64,000 nucleotides of DNA from Larimichthys crocea. Its lineage: Eukaryota > Chordata > Actinopteri > Sciaenidae. Location of the stretch: positions 3,863,073-3,927,072 of the forward strand of contig NC_040032.1 in assembly GCF_000972845.2 (NCBI RefSeq), read 5' to 3'. Of this stretch, positions 1 to 31,045 are shown piece after piece (position 1 is the first letter of the stretch; the number at the start of each line of letters is the position of its first letter). The position numbers were made by a program, and so were the translations under genes. Below the pieces are notes generated by a model. It was not told where the DNA came from. It did no database searches and saw only the letters and a program-made list of their open reading frames with translations.

Positions 1-1684
1 GAGAGGATTAGAAAGAAACCTTGTCAGTATTGCTCTCTTTGGTCTTCGTCATCAATGTTGTCAGTCTTCATTACTCAAACGCTGGCCTGTTACAGTGTTC
101 AGCATGTTGTAATTTGCTGAGGGTTCTTGCATGAGGCTACAATATGTCTCTTTTACTGCCTCTATGTCAACCAAAAAAACATCTCTGCCAAGGTTTGATG
201 GACCTAATGCGCTGAAGTTATGAACACTTCCATGGCAACAGTAGCGTAAAAAGGAAGAGCAATCAGATTCTGAAGCACGGGAGAAAAGAAAGGAATGGCA
301 GCAGAAAAATTACAGGTAGCTTTTTCCCTTTTGCTTCAGTCTCACACAACAATCAGTCACTTTTTACTTTTCACGGATCAAGTGCTAAACGGTTGAGTTA
401 AAAAAAAAAGATAATGATACTGAATATATGCCTGAATTTGCATACTCGAGGAATTTTCTGCCAAAGAAAAGGCATAGTTGCTGTTGTATTGCTGCTGTTG
501 CCTTGACCAGGTCTCAGCTGTTAGATCCTGTTTTATTTTAATGTGTTGTACAATGATGCCAGAACCTTCATGAGTGCAAAGTAAATCATTTTTAGAATTA
601 TTTTCTCTGAGCTCGTTGAATTGTTTGATTACCTTCAGATTTAATCGGAAGTCCTTTGGTCAAAAAAAAAAAAACAAAACAAAAAACTGTCAAATCAGAG
701 TTGAGTTTCAACAGTGATACACACCGTTCATCACACAACAGATTTCTACACAGAGGCATAAAGACTACACACAGCATCAAGTGCTTCACAGGTTTTGAAG
801 TCACTTGATGATGTTGTTTTTTTCTTTAATCGTTTGAGGTTTATTGCAGTGGGGAATAAAAACATCCTGAACATATTGTTCCAAGAATGTTGTCAGTCCC
901 CCGGGACATCAATGTGGCATCTAGAACTCTACAATTAATAATGGTGCTTGATCGTTGCGATCAAAGCACTTCCTTCTTGCATCAGAGCCAATATGCTCAT
1001 TTCCTGGGACAACAAAAAGGGACAAAATCATAGAAAAGACAGATAAACAAGCAGCAGCAGATTGAGAGAGTCAGATTATTCTGAAATAGGACTCAAATTG
1101 TACAAATCACCAGGTCATTCGAGTTCAAACAAATAACCTGCAGTATCAACCCAACCATTAATCTAATATGCAAATAAAAGATCCATAATCACTTGGAATA
1201 TGGGTTTGCACATTTCCAAAGTTATGACAGTAAGTAATATTACTTTGTTGAAGTGGATTAGATTGAGACTGGGAAAATAAACCCATCACCCTTGACACTC
1301 AATATCATGGAAGTAAGATGACCAGATTTTTGCAAATCCTGAATTGGGTCATGGGATCTTGCATGTCAGTGAGTTGACACAAATCCATGAAGCACACACA
1401 TAAAGCATATTACTGTCCCTTGGACACCTAATACAAATTATGTAGCTATTTAATCTATATGCCAATAAATTAGATTAGACTACATAAAACTTTAATGGTC
1501 CCTGAGTTATTGCAGAAGCCAGTAGTAAAACCACAAACCAAAGGAAATTTAATATGAATTATAATTAGGGTTATGTACATTATAATTATTATACTATGAC
1601 ATCATATTGACACATATATGAATAAAGATATACATTATGTGAATGCGTTTTCAGTATCTTAACTCAAATTGGCGTGTTCTTCTA

Positions 1685-1970
1685 AACGTTAAAGAAATAG
1701 TTTGACATTTTGGGGAATATTGTGTCCTACATTAAGAATGGAGCTAGGTCCAGGATTAGCCTAACTTAACAGAAAGAATGTTAGAAAAGTCCAAAAATAT
1801 GTCTTACAGCACCTGTAAAGCTCACTAATAAACACTTGTTTGTGTTTTTTTAATCACAAACGTAAATGTAAAAACGGCACTTTGGAAGAGTTATACTGTA
1901 GAGTCATCACTGTAAAGTTGCCAGGCAACCAGCGTAGTTGACCAGATTAGGCTGCCTGCAAGAAAAGCTA
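1685..1970. repeat. decayed interspersed repeat common in spiny-rayed fish
   Basis: The order of phrases here matches a short repeat I recall as abundant in percomorph genomes: AAGAAATAGTTTGACATTTT at about 1692, then CAGCACCTGTAAAGCTCACT near 1808, then AAAACGGCAC, then GTTGCCAGGCAACCAGC at about 1917, then CTGCAAGAAAA. It has no coding capacity and is probably a nonautonomous DNA element or SINE. I cannot name its family with confidence. The copy is diverged and lies within intron 4. Confidence 0.55.
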
Positions 1971-3286
1971 GTATAATATGTGAAACATTTGCACTTTCCG
2001 GAAACAAAATCTAAATGCACATTATCAGAATTAGCATTACTTGAGAAGGAAGATTTATTTGATGACCAGACTCATTCAAGGTGATATGAGAAGAAAGAAA
2101 GTCTCTCTGCAAACACCTTCTTGCTGCCGATATTAATTTGTGAGTCACAGTTAATAGTTCTTTTGTCACATACAATATTTTTAATAAGGAAATCCAGGCC
2201 ACATTATCATTGTACACAAAGCGAGATGCATTGCAAAAAACGTGAGTTTTCGCATTGAGCCACCTTATTGGGAATGTAATTGGATGCAGCGAGTCCATCA
2301 GTGCTGATAATAGAGAAAGCCACACACATAGAATGTACAAACAGATGATGAATATTCACACACACACGCTTTACTGTATTTGCCAATGATGTGCCAATTC
2401 ATCCCAGAGATTCATTATGGTGGCTAAGAGGCACACGGCACCAACTCTTTTTGTGGGCTGATATGCATTCATTTGCACACATCTGTTGACGTGTAAACTA
2501 GTGTTCTCTTTCCACATAATTTGTAACACCCCCACACTGATCTTCAAATCCATTTCAAGGGCATTCTGTAAAGAAACGACAGCAAAAAACAGAAATTGCC
2601 TTCACGAAGCAGTGCAAAAGCAAATGATAACAAACAACAAACGTGCCTCTTTGGATTTTTCAGCCACATCTGAAGGAGGGTCTTGTCTTTGTTCTTGATA
2701 GGGGTTATTTGCTGCAGGATAGGGCTGAATATTCTCAGTTGAACCAACTAGTGTGGTTGTCACTGAGGATTAGTGAACACAGGCAGACTGCAAGATTAAA
2801 AAACCTAGAGCCTTTCTGACAATTAAGCAGTGAAATTAGCATTCATACATAATATCTGATTTTAACAATCAGGTTGACTAAACATTTACATTCAATTACA
2901 AACATAATATTGTGTGATTTCTTTGTTGAATATGTAATTAGCGTCACATCATCCAATTCATGTTGTTCCCTGGGCATCCTACTCCCTGTGTTTCTGATGG
3001 GTTGTAGGTGGGAACCAGCTGGCAATGGGGGGATGAGTACTGTCTGAGTGCTGTCATTATCTTAAATATCAAATAATGTTACTCTGGCATGCAGCACATT
3101 TTGTGTCTCTCAGTGAAACTGGCAGAACATTGCAGGAAGTGTATTCGGATCCTTTGTGGAAGTAAAGGTGGCTGTGTAAAACAATACTGCACTGAAGAAG
3201 CATAGAAGAAGTCACAGGGGACTGATAGGATACGTGAGCTCTGTTAGCCATCATATGTTTTGTTAGTAAAATCTGAATCTGAACAG

Positions 3287-3318
3287 TAATATACATTGTA
3301 AATATACAATGTATATTA
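3287..3318. repeat. short inverted repeat, 14-bp arms and 4-nt loop
   Basis: Left arm taatatacattgta and right arm tacaatgtatatta are perfect reverse complements separated by aata. It could fold as a hairpin in the intron RNA. The arms are AT-rich and no known element is recognised. Confidence 0.85.
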
Positions 3319-4338
3319 TACACCTTAGTTACTGTCCGCCAAGCATGTCTGTTCTGAATATGTGACCAACATTCAACACATTTACTTGGCCTGTATCCCA
3401 GTGACGGTAGGAAACCCTTAAGGCTACTTGGCCCTGATTTGACCTCACAAGTTTGATCCATCCAGGAACAGAGTCTTTGAGCACAGTCTGGTAAATATGG
3501 AGGGCCACTGCAGGTGATGCAACATATGGGGCTCAGTTGGTGCGGTTGGCAGTGTCCTCAGGCAGTAACCAAGCAACCAAGTACAATAAGACTGAGCGAG
3601 AAATGCGGCTTTGCATCATTTAATGGATGGGACAAGCAGCAAAGTATGTGTGGGTAAATGTACAGGAAGACAGCTGCAAACATAGTCAGGCACTTAAAAC
3701 ACACACATCCACAAACAGACAGAGAGTGATGGAACAAACATGCACAGGAGCACAGACGCACACATGTAACCCCACACAAACATGCATCACCTTTCCCTTC
3801 CCCACGCAGACTCTGCCAGAGGCTCTTGCTCTCAGTTCTACCCCAATGACTCCATCTTGACACAGAGATCAGAAAGTTGCCACGAGGTAACCGGCAATTT
3901 ACTCCTTGGTTAAACACTTGGAAGCCACAGAGCCTCATCACCAGCAGCAAATCCATCAGAAAGAAATAAGTGCTGACAAAGACAGGGGACAAGAAAGAAA
4001 GAAAAAGGGCATGAGGATACATCTAAACCTAAGTTCAAACAATCTTCCTGTCTCATTCTTGGGGGTGGAAACTTATGAGGTGTGTAATATGAAACAGCAT
4101 GCTTGGTGCCTTGTTTATTGCTATTTAACGCTCCTGTTATCAAAGTGCCCTCACTGTCTCACCTGATATTTCTGTCCTCAAATTTTCTCTCATTTCCTCT
4201 CCTTTCATTATTTCTCTCCTGCAGTGTCTATCACCTTGCTGCTGTCCCTTCATGTGAATATTGAGAGAGCCACAGCTCAGCAAACATAACAATTTGAGAT
4301 CATGGTCAAAGTTTGTTTAAATGCATTTGCTTTTAATG

Positions 4339-4342
<4 letters not shown>

Positions 4343-4380
<38 letters not shown>
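4343..4380. repeat. (AT)n microsatellite, 38 bp
   Basis: Nineteen uninterrupted AT units in intron 4. The run is self-complementary, so it can extrude as a cruciform. Confidence 0.97.
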
Positions 4381-4382
<2 letters not shown>

Positions 4383-7300
4383 CCTCTTTAAGAACCTTAA
4401 TGGCCAAATACTGTAAATATGACCCAGCCATTTAATTAAGGACCTTGTGTGTTGTGTTTGCAACCCACTTTTGCTTGTCTCAATCTGCGGTGTTAAGCAG
4501 TTCTAAAAGCCATCTTGCAAACACAAGATAGTGACAGAATTTAACATAACCAAAGAAATGCAATGGGTGTGGAAGACTTGTTCCTGAAACTGTTTTAAGT
4601 ACAAGTTTAGGACTCACAGTGCACTGGTTAAGTGTCAGCAAACTTGAGTTATGAGGCGCAGTATCCAATTAGTTTTAGTCACTTTATTTGTGCTCTTTTT
4701 TTGGAGCTCTGGCCATGTCTATAGATATGGAGGAGGCTCATCCTTAGGGTGAGGAGATAATAAGAATTTCTGTACCCAACAAAACATTCATAATCAGCTA
4801 AATAACACATTTTTCATTTTCGGTTTTCCTTGATTTGGGTTTGACCTCAAACTAAATATAATAAATATACCACATGGACTGTTTTGAATTGGGTAGGTGT
4901 GGTCCCACCTGTACCATATGGTGCCTGTGGTGAGCTCAGTGCTGAGACACAGACAAAGATGATTTACAGACAGAGTGGGATACATCTATATAGAGGCATG
5001 TCACCATAACAGCTCAGGGAAAGTATTGTTGTATTGCTGCATCATTATTTCAAAAGCTTACTGATGTCTAATATCTCATGCAGTGTGTTTTGTACTGTTG
5101 TCCAATATGCAATTGCACAAATCTTGGATGGCTTGGATTTTAAACATACTTAGATTAGGAGATGCAAAAAGATTGGCAGTGCGGTGGCTGTTGGTCTGCA
5201 TAATGGAACAACGAGATAGAAAGAGCAAAGAGAGAGCTAAAGAGAGAGAGAGTGCCGCACAGAGACACACGAGGGTGATTATCTCTGCTGTGTAACACAG
5301 AGGATTGGACTCAAGATGAGCTTCTCCTCTGGCACAAATTTATCTATGTTGTCAGGTGTGCCTAGACGATTACCCACCATGCTGTGTTGCTCTGTGGCAA
5401 CTCCCTCAGTGGGAGTCAAGTTCTCACACAAGACCAGAGCCAAGGAAGGAATGGCAGCCTATTACTCACAGCCTCGTCCTTATGTTCCCTTCACAAAGTC
5501 TGATGGACAACATAACCTTATCTATTGACTCATGGTTGGCTGCTGTTGTTATCCTTTATTATCCATCCCTGTCTATTTGTTTTGAACATGATTGGAAGGC
5601 TAAATGCTATTATGCTGACATATATACACAATATATGATAGGGGCAGTAAAGGCCACTGTGGTTTGAAACTATTATAAAAACGTTTACCATGCTAGAGCA
5701 TTTCTGTTTGAGTAGTAGATCAGATTTATGGGAAATCATTCTAGAAATAATCCATATTTAAATTGCTTTATTTCATTTGCAATTCACTACTTACCATGCA
5801 TGTACTGTAGCTGATCTAAAGGCTAAGAATTGGAAGAATGTGTCTGTTTCCTTTGTTAAAAAAGCAGCTCTTTAAATAAAGACAGCATTGTCAAATAATT
5901 CAAATAATAATGAAAAGATTTCTATCTATGAGTTTGGCATTTTGATGAATTGGATTTTGGCTCATTTAGTTTCTGCTCATGTAGACAGAAAATGAAAGTT
6001 TGAGGTCAGCTAATAAAATAAAAGTAAATACTTAATAATGAGAAAATAATTATACGCTGAGTTTCTTCCATTCTAAAGAACTAAAAACAATCTGTTTCTA
6101 TGTCATCACTGAGTGTACTGAAATTGGGTTTACCGTATTGCCAGCTTGTTTTTATGTCAAAATTTGATTCTTCTTAAGGGGAAAGTCACATATTTAAGCC
6201 TCTGGTATCAGTTTTATGCTCCACTGTCCCTTTACCTCAAAGCTCTTGTATCTGTCTATAGAATAACCCCTGAGGCCATTCCAGTTGACATTGAGATAAT
6301 AATCTACAGCTTCATTGATCCCTCTCTGTTTTTTCTTTTTTCTTTTTTTTTTTCTCAGCATGTTCTATAAGGTTAGGTAGTGTTGATTTGACGCACCTCA
6401 GGTGCTGGAGATAAAAGCTAGATCCCATTTCAGGTTCATGTGATTTACCGTTGTCATTTAAAGCACTTCCTTAGATTGTTTTTACATTTATTAACTAAAT
6501 GATAACTCTGAGACCTTTTGTTCTTGAACAGCATTGGGATTAAATATCTACCCATATGTTAGATGCCTTTTCCATTGGTCCCATGTTATTCACAATTCAA
6601 ACAACACCCTTGATTTAGGCAGCGTTCAAGACATTCGCTGGCTTATTCATGTGTGTGATAGATAATAAATTCTCTGGTTGCTACAGTCATTCAACTTCAT
6701 TGGTATCCTGAGGTACAGAAGGAAGATCATTTCATTATTTTGAAGAATTGACATGTCACTATTTCCTTTGTTCCTATGGAGTTCTACCAGCATCTCATAT
6801 GCTCTCTCCGAAACATAAAAATCTCCTTGATTCTAGGTAGAGGCAGACATAAAATAACCTCCCACAATGTTGTATATTCTTGTTTATCCATACAACTTTT
6901 CACACTCACAAAGCATGACATGCATTTTCTGTTTCTATTTATACATTACCATACAGCTATGGAAATAAATGTAATTCTTCTCTATGTGAAATATGTCATT
7001 TCCTCTTCCTCCGCTTCTGCTTTTTATTTCTGTAGTCATATTAGTAGTGGTAGTATTAATACAAGCAAGACTCTTGATTTGTAATGACTTGGGGATGTCA
7101 TCAGGTTGTAAAACACACGTACACACATTTCATCCCACATATTTCATGATGATATTCAGTAGTCAGAGCATAAACACTACTGCTCTTATCTCTGCCCTAT
7201 TGCCGCAACTGCTGTCCCATAGAGTTTGCATCCTGCAGTGATTCACATCTCAGATGAGCCCTGACAGAGGACCCATAGGATTATCCAAACAAAACTGGGA

Positions 7301-7627
7301 CATAAGGATTAGCTTTGGCCCTGTAATCCCCAATAGAGTTTCCACTACTGGTGTTACCATCCACAAGCCCTCAGAGGCTTCTGCTTTTACCTGTAGATGT
7401 TTTAAATGGTTATGTGGCAAACAAATGATCATCAGAATTATAAGAGGCTTTAAGGTTTGGACCCAAATATCTCAGAATCTCAAATATCAACAATCCAGTG
7501 GCGGTGTACTTTCCGACTTACAGGCTAACATCTGCTGGAAAAGCAGATAAACTGGAGTTTACTGTGACTCTCCTCCTAAAATCAACATCTGATATGCTGT
7601 CTATCAAGTTTTCAGCTCATTTTATGA

Positions 7628-26685
<19,058 letters not shown>

Positions 26686-26997
26686 AAGAGAAAGGACATC
26701 AGTGAGGGCAAGAACAAACAGCATATGTTGCTCATTTCTTGTTTGTATCTGGTTTATTTCATTTTTTATGTGACCTGGACTGAATTACTATATTCAGGAC
26801 TGGATCCATCATATCTTGGAATACCACATTTGCTGGCTAACACATGAAAACCTTATAAAAGAGAGATTACACACATATAAGGTGCCTGTTCCTGAGTAAT
26901 TGTTTAAAATTTTACATATTTTGTGAATTGTGTATCTTAACATTTTTTAAATATTTATTTGCATATTTTCTTTTTTTTAACGTTTTTTTTATGTTAG

Positions 26998-27021
26998 ATT
27001 TACAGCATATATGCTGTAAAT
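26998..27021. repeat. 24-bp perfect palindrome in the 3' UTR
   Basis: The stretch is its own reverse complement with no spacer; its centre is GCATATATGC flanked by TTTACA and TGTAAA. In RNA it could form a short hairpin or a dimer contact. It lies about 310 bases after the stop codon. Confidence 0.9.
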
Positions 27022-29546
27022 TAATTGCCAAAATACCATATCAGTTAGATCTAAATTGACAAGTTGATATATTTAAATGGCCGTTTTGCTGAAAAAGTGC
27101 TGAAGCAAGTTCAGGTTAACTTTTTGTATGATTCATTATGTCAAAGAAACAAAATGTACTGCTTTGAGAATTAATTTCATATTAATATTAAAAGGGCCTG
27201 AAGTTCACAGTTTACATTATCATGTAATGTGAGAAAGAAATTTCAGATAAACCTTTTCTACTTTAATATATTGGGATAACTCTATAATTTATTTCTGAGT
27301 ATTTCTCAGTTCATAAACCATTTTAATGTTTAGGTGGCATTAAGTAATATCAACTAAGATCATTCCAAAACCTCCAGGTTTTAACTCAGATTGCACTCAA
27401 GAAGCCTGATGAAGGTCACATTAGTGTAATGTAAACAAGCATAAAGCTAATACAGCCACTTTTGATTGTCATCATCATGTGTCGTGTTCAGTGACAAACT
27501 GTTCAAAGAGAGTAAAGAACAACAAGAGTCAGAGAGAAATATGTAAGAAAGAAAATATCAAACATATGTCTTTAGCCAAATTGGCTTTACTTATGTCTCA
27601 TTGTAATTATTATATTGGAGATATTGGATTTTACCCCAAAGTACAAATACACAGTAGGGACGTCTTTGGGGAGGTCTGCATCTGAAGAAAGTAGTTTAGT
27701 CTTTAAGCAACCGTATATGTACAGTAAATATCACCTGTATAGCATTTATTATACGGATTATATGAGCTACAGAATTCCCTTTTCAGCTCTCTATTCTATT
27801 TCTTGGATACATATTTACAGTACTGATAAAAAAAAATAAAAAAAATGTTCGCAACTGCTGAAAAGGCACTTTATTAGCTATGATAACTATTTCATAGTTC
27901 AACAGGAACACATATGACAACACTAAATGACTTCATTGGTCTATTGAAAGGCCAGAATGCATAAAAAAGCACAAATGCACAAAAATCATCAAATATTAGC
28001 TTTTGAAACCATTGTTTTAAGATTGTTTTTTTGTTTTTTTAATGGGAATTTATTTTTCTTGCCAGTGAGTTACCGTTTATTGTCTGCCTCCAGCCAGATT
28101 ATTATAATAGGTTTAAATCCTCTTAGTCATGTATTGTTTCCAGATTTAAAAATGGGTTGATGATCATAAAGAACATAGCCGTAAAAATCAAAAATGAACT
28201 TATTACAGACAATTACAGATCATTTACTAATGATGCTGTGCTTTTGACTGTATGTACACAAAGTAGATTTTATAAAAGATTTTGCACACAAGTTCTTAAA
28301 AGCCATAGAGGCTGTACCGTAGTTCTTCTAATACCTGGTGCTTATGGGGGCTGTCTTAATAGCAACTTTATGAATTTGACTAAGATCACACTTTATGGTT
28401 CAGTTACACCAAGGTGAAAATCTAAAAATACAACTAGGGCTGCAATACACGAGCGTGTCATATCCCCTTTCCCATAGATTTGCCACACTGTCGGTATGAA
28501 TGAACTCTGGTGTTATGGCCTCTTCTTCTCTGCACACACAAAATACCAAATCATCTATCAAAGAGTGAAATGCAAACTTGCAAAGAAAAGGTAACACCAA
28601 CTATCTTTCAGAAATCACACTGAAATGATAATTACTAACAGAAGCCTTTGTCTCATAAGCATCTTTACCTAAAACAACACAGATCTCATACAAAGGGATC
28701 ATTTCTTCTGCTACACTGTTTGTTTTGATTGTGGATATGTGAGTGAACACTTAAACATTAATATTCTACTTGTTTACTTAAAATGTAGCCACACACAGTT
28801 ATGTCTCACTGCATGCTCTGTATAGTAGTAACTCCTTGATATTCTGTTTTTACTCACTTTCTCCTTCCTCACTGAATTGTTTCATTTCATTTGTGCTTTT
28901 TGTGTTGAATTCACCTCACAAATGAGCATACACACCATAAGTCTGTAATGCATTTATTATTACGAGTATGTCTGGCTGCTGTTGCAAATATTGATGACGA
29001 TATTTACATTTTTCTATAAAGCATTTATGCAACAGTTACGACTGTTGAAGAATGACACAATGATGCATTTTGTCAAGCACTGCCCAACAACTTAAATGTA
29101 AACTTTGAACATTGTGCAAGTCCAGTTCAGTCTGAACAATGGACTTTCACCTCACTGGTGTTTACATCATACCCATCAAAATGAATCCATTTCATGTGGT
29201 GTTGGTCTTGGTACTGCGCATTATAAGTAAAATGTTTTGGGTTTTTTTGATAGTTCTGGTGATTATGTCGACAAAATTGTCAACAAAATTATCATCTTCT
29301 TTTTTTTTAATATACCTTTTTCTCAAACAAATTTTGTAAGTGTAAAAACACCTAGTGAAGGCATCCAGGTGGAGAGAGTTCTGCTTGAAAACGTATTATT
29401 GGCATTGTAAATTGTTCTATTGATGATCATGAGTTGAACTCAAATTTATCAGAGATCATATTTAAATTTTCCAGAAAAACATATTTAAATAAGTATGTAT
29501 ATATCAGATAGTATATTATTAATCAGCAATTGGAACATATTATTCC

Positions 29547-29653
29547 TGTAAATAAACACCTATGAGCTTTCAATAGAAAGAATGGACATTTAAAATATCA
29601 TTTATACTGTAATGTTGAGGGAATGCAAAGGCTGATCAGAAACAATGTAAATA
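29547..29653 (+). promoter_or_regulatory. two Pumilio-type motifs in the 3' UTR
   Basis: TGTAAATA occurs at 29547-29554 and 29646-29653, matching the Pumilio consensus TGTANATA. Pairs of such sites often act in translational control of neuronal mRNAs. Chance occurrence in AT-rich sequence is possible. Confidence 0.35.
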
Positions 29654-31011
29654 ATCAAATTTACAGTGTCACTTGATCACTTTTTGTTTGTTTTTGTTTG
29701 TTTCTGTCAAAGCACATTTCTTTGGTTTTGCCAAAATGTAACACGTATTCATGAATGTAGTTGATATTATTTTGCAGCATGTATTTGCTGAAATGTGTCA
29801 GCAAATGTTTCTTTTTCTTCTTCCAATGATCAGTGAAATACAGCTAAATGTACACCAATTTTTCAAACACACACACACACGTACACACACATACAAGGGG
29901 TCATGTGATGACAAGGCGAGTGATGCCTTTGTATCAGCCCAAAAGTCAACCATCTCAGGTCAGCACAATTTACACTACTAACAACACTACAACCACAAAC
30001 TACAACTTCAAACCCAAGAATTGAAAGTACCTTAGTGAGCTTGTTTTTGCTCAAATATGTTTGCTTTCTCTCTAAACATATTACACTATACAGTACATGT
30101 TTACAGTCCAAACAATATGACATTTTATTCAGCATGGGCAGAATCTAAACACCTTAAATATTTGAAGTCATTAAGATACTGAATCCACCTCAGCCATAGA
30201 TAAGTCTCAACCTACCCAATATAACAAATTTTCTTATTCTTCAGAATAATACTGTATGTGGTATGATATGGTGTGTTTGGGTGTGAGAGTGTGTAATGGA
30301 TGTATGTCAGCCAGTGATGTGTTTCCAAAGCACACAGGCAACTGGCAAGAAAGGTCTGCTTCATAAGTTCTACACTTTGAATATGTGTTTGTACTTCACA
30401 GCGCTTTTCTGTTTCATATATTTTTATACTTATATACTCCTGTGTAAAAAAAAAAAAACAAAACAGCTGCAAACACTGTTGTTTGGCAAACCATGTAAGT
30501 CCAATTTTGGCAATTTTCACATTTATACTACACAGAATGATTACAATGTCCTCTAGGGATTCTGAAAACTCGATGACATGTATGCTGACAAAATGCATTC
30601 AATAACCCTTGTAAAACGTATGAAAAAAACAAACAAAAAAAAAACATGGTTGGACATGGTTTAAAAACTGCTTTTTTCTTCATTCTTGGAAAGTTAAGGG
30701 GTTTTGGAAATGCAAGGTTTTCATCAGAAAGCAGAGTCTTTGGAAAAAAGGAAAGACTGACATCCAAAAAGCCTAAATGACACATCTCGGTGACAGTGTA
30801 TGTTTGCACACACTCACAGAAAAAGCCTTAGCCTCCTGCTGCCCTGGACTTCACTCTAAGGAGCATCAATTCCTCTTACCCTCTCAACAATCCTTGTATG
30901 TGCCACTCACGAGAACATTCCCAGAAACCCAGAGCTGTACCCTTCTCAAAGATAAGCCCTGTAAAGTGTCTGTCTTTACTATGAAAAACCTATGGAAATG
31001 AATACATTGTC

Positions 31012-31045
31012 AATAAATATTGTATACAGTTCTAAATCTGTGAGT
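31012..31045 (+). promoter_or_regulatory. candidate distal poly(A) signal of gabrb2
   Basis: A canonical AATAAA at 31012-31017 is followed within about 30 bases by a G/T- and T-rich stretch (ctgtgagttttttattttt). Signal plus downstream element in this spacing is the usual layout of a vertebrate cleavage site. Nearer AATAAA copies at 27835 and 29551 have less convincing downstream elements and could give shorter isoforms. The choice is inferred from sequence context only. Confidence 0.5.

Larger units (their letters stand above)
26686..31040 (+). other. gabrb2: probable long 3' UTR of gabrb2
   Basis: After the stop codon comes about 4.3 kb of AT-rich, T-rich sequence with no long credible ORF, no recognisable mobile element and no splice-linked coding block. 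It holds several AATAAA hexamers (about 27835, 29551 and 31012). Mammalian GABRB2 mRNAs carry UTRs of several kilobases, so a long UTR is expected from the family. The UTR contains a perfect 24-bp palindrome at 26998-27021, Pumilio-type motifs (TGTAAATA) at 29547 and 29646, and short poly(A), poly(T) and CA runs. The end is an inference from the best poly(A) signal context. Confidence 0.6.

Noticed and set aside
3558..4022. Minus-strand frame of 154 codons in intron 4
   Set aside because: Cys- and Leu-rich text without domain motif, no splice-linked partners; likely chance.
5356..5667. Plus-strand frame of 103 codons in intron 4
   Set aside because: Overlaps another open frame, no motif and no conserved GABA-A exon 4 text.
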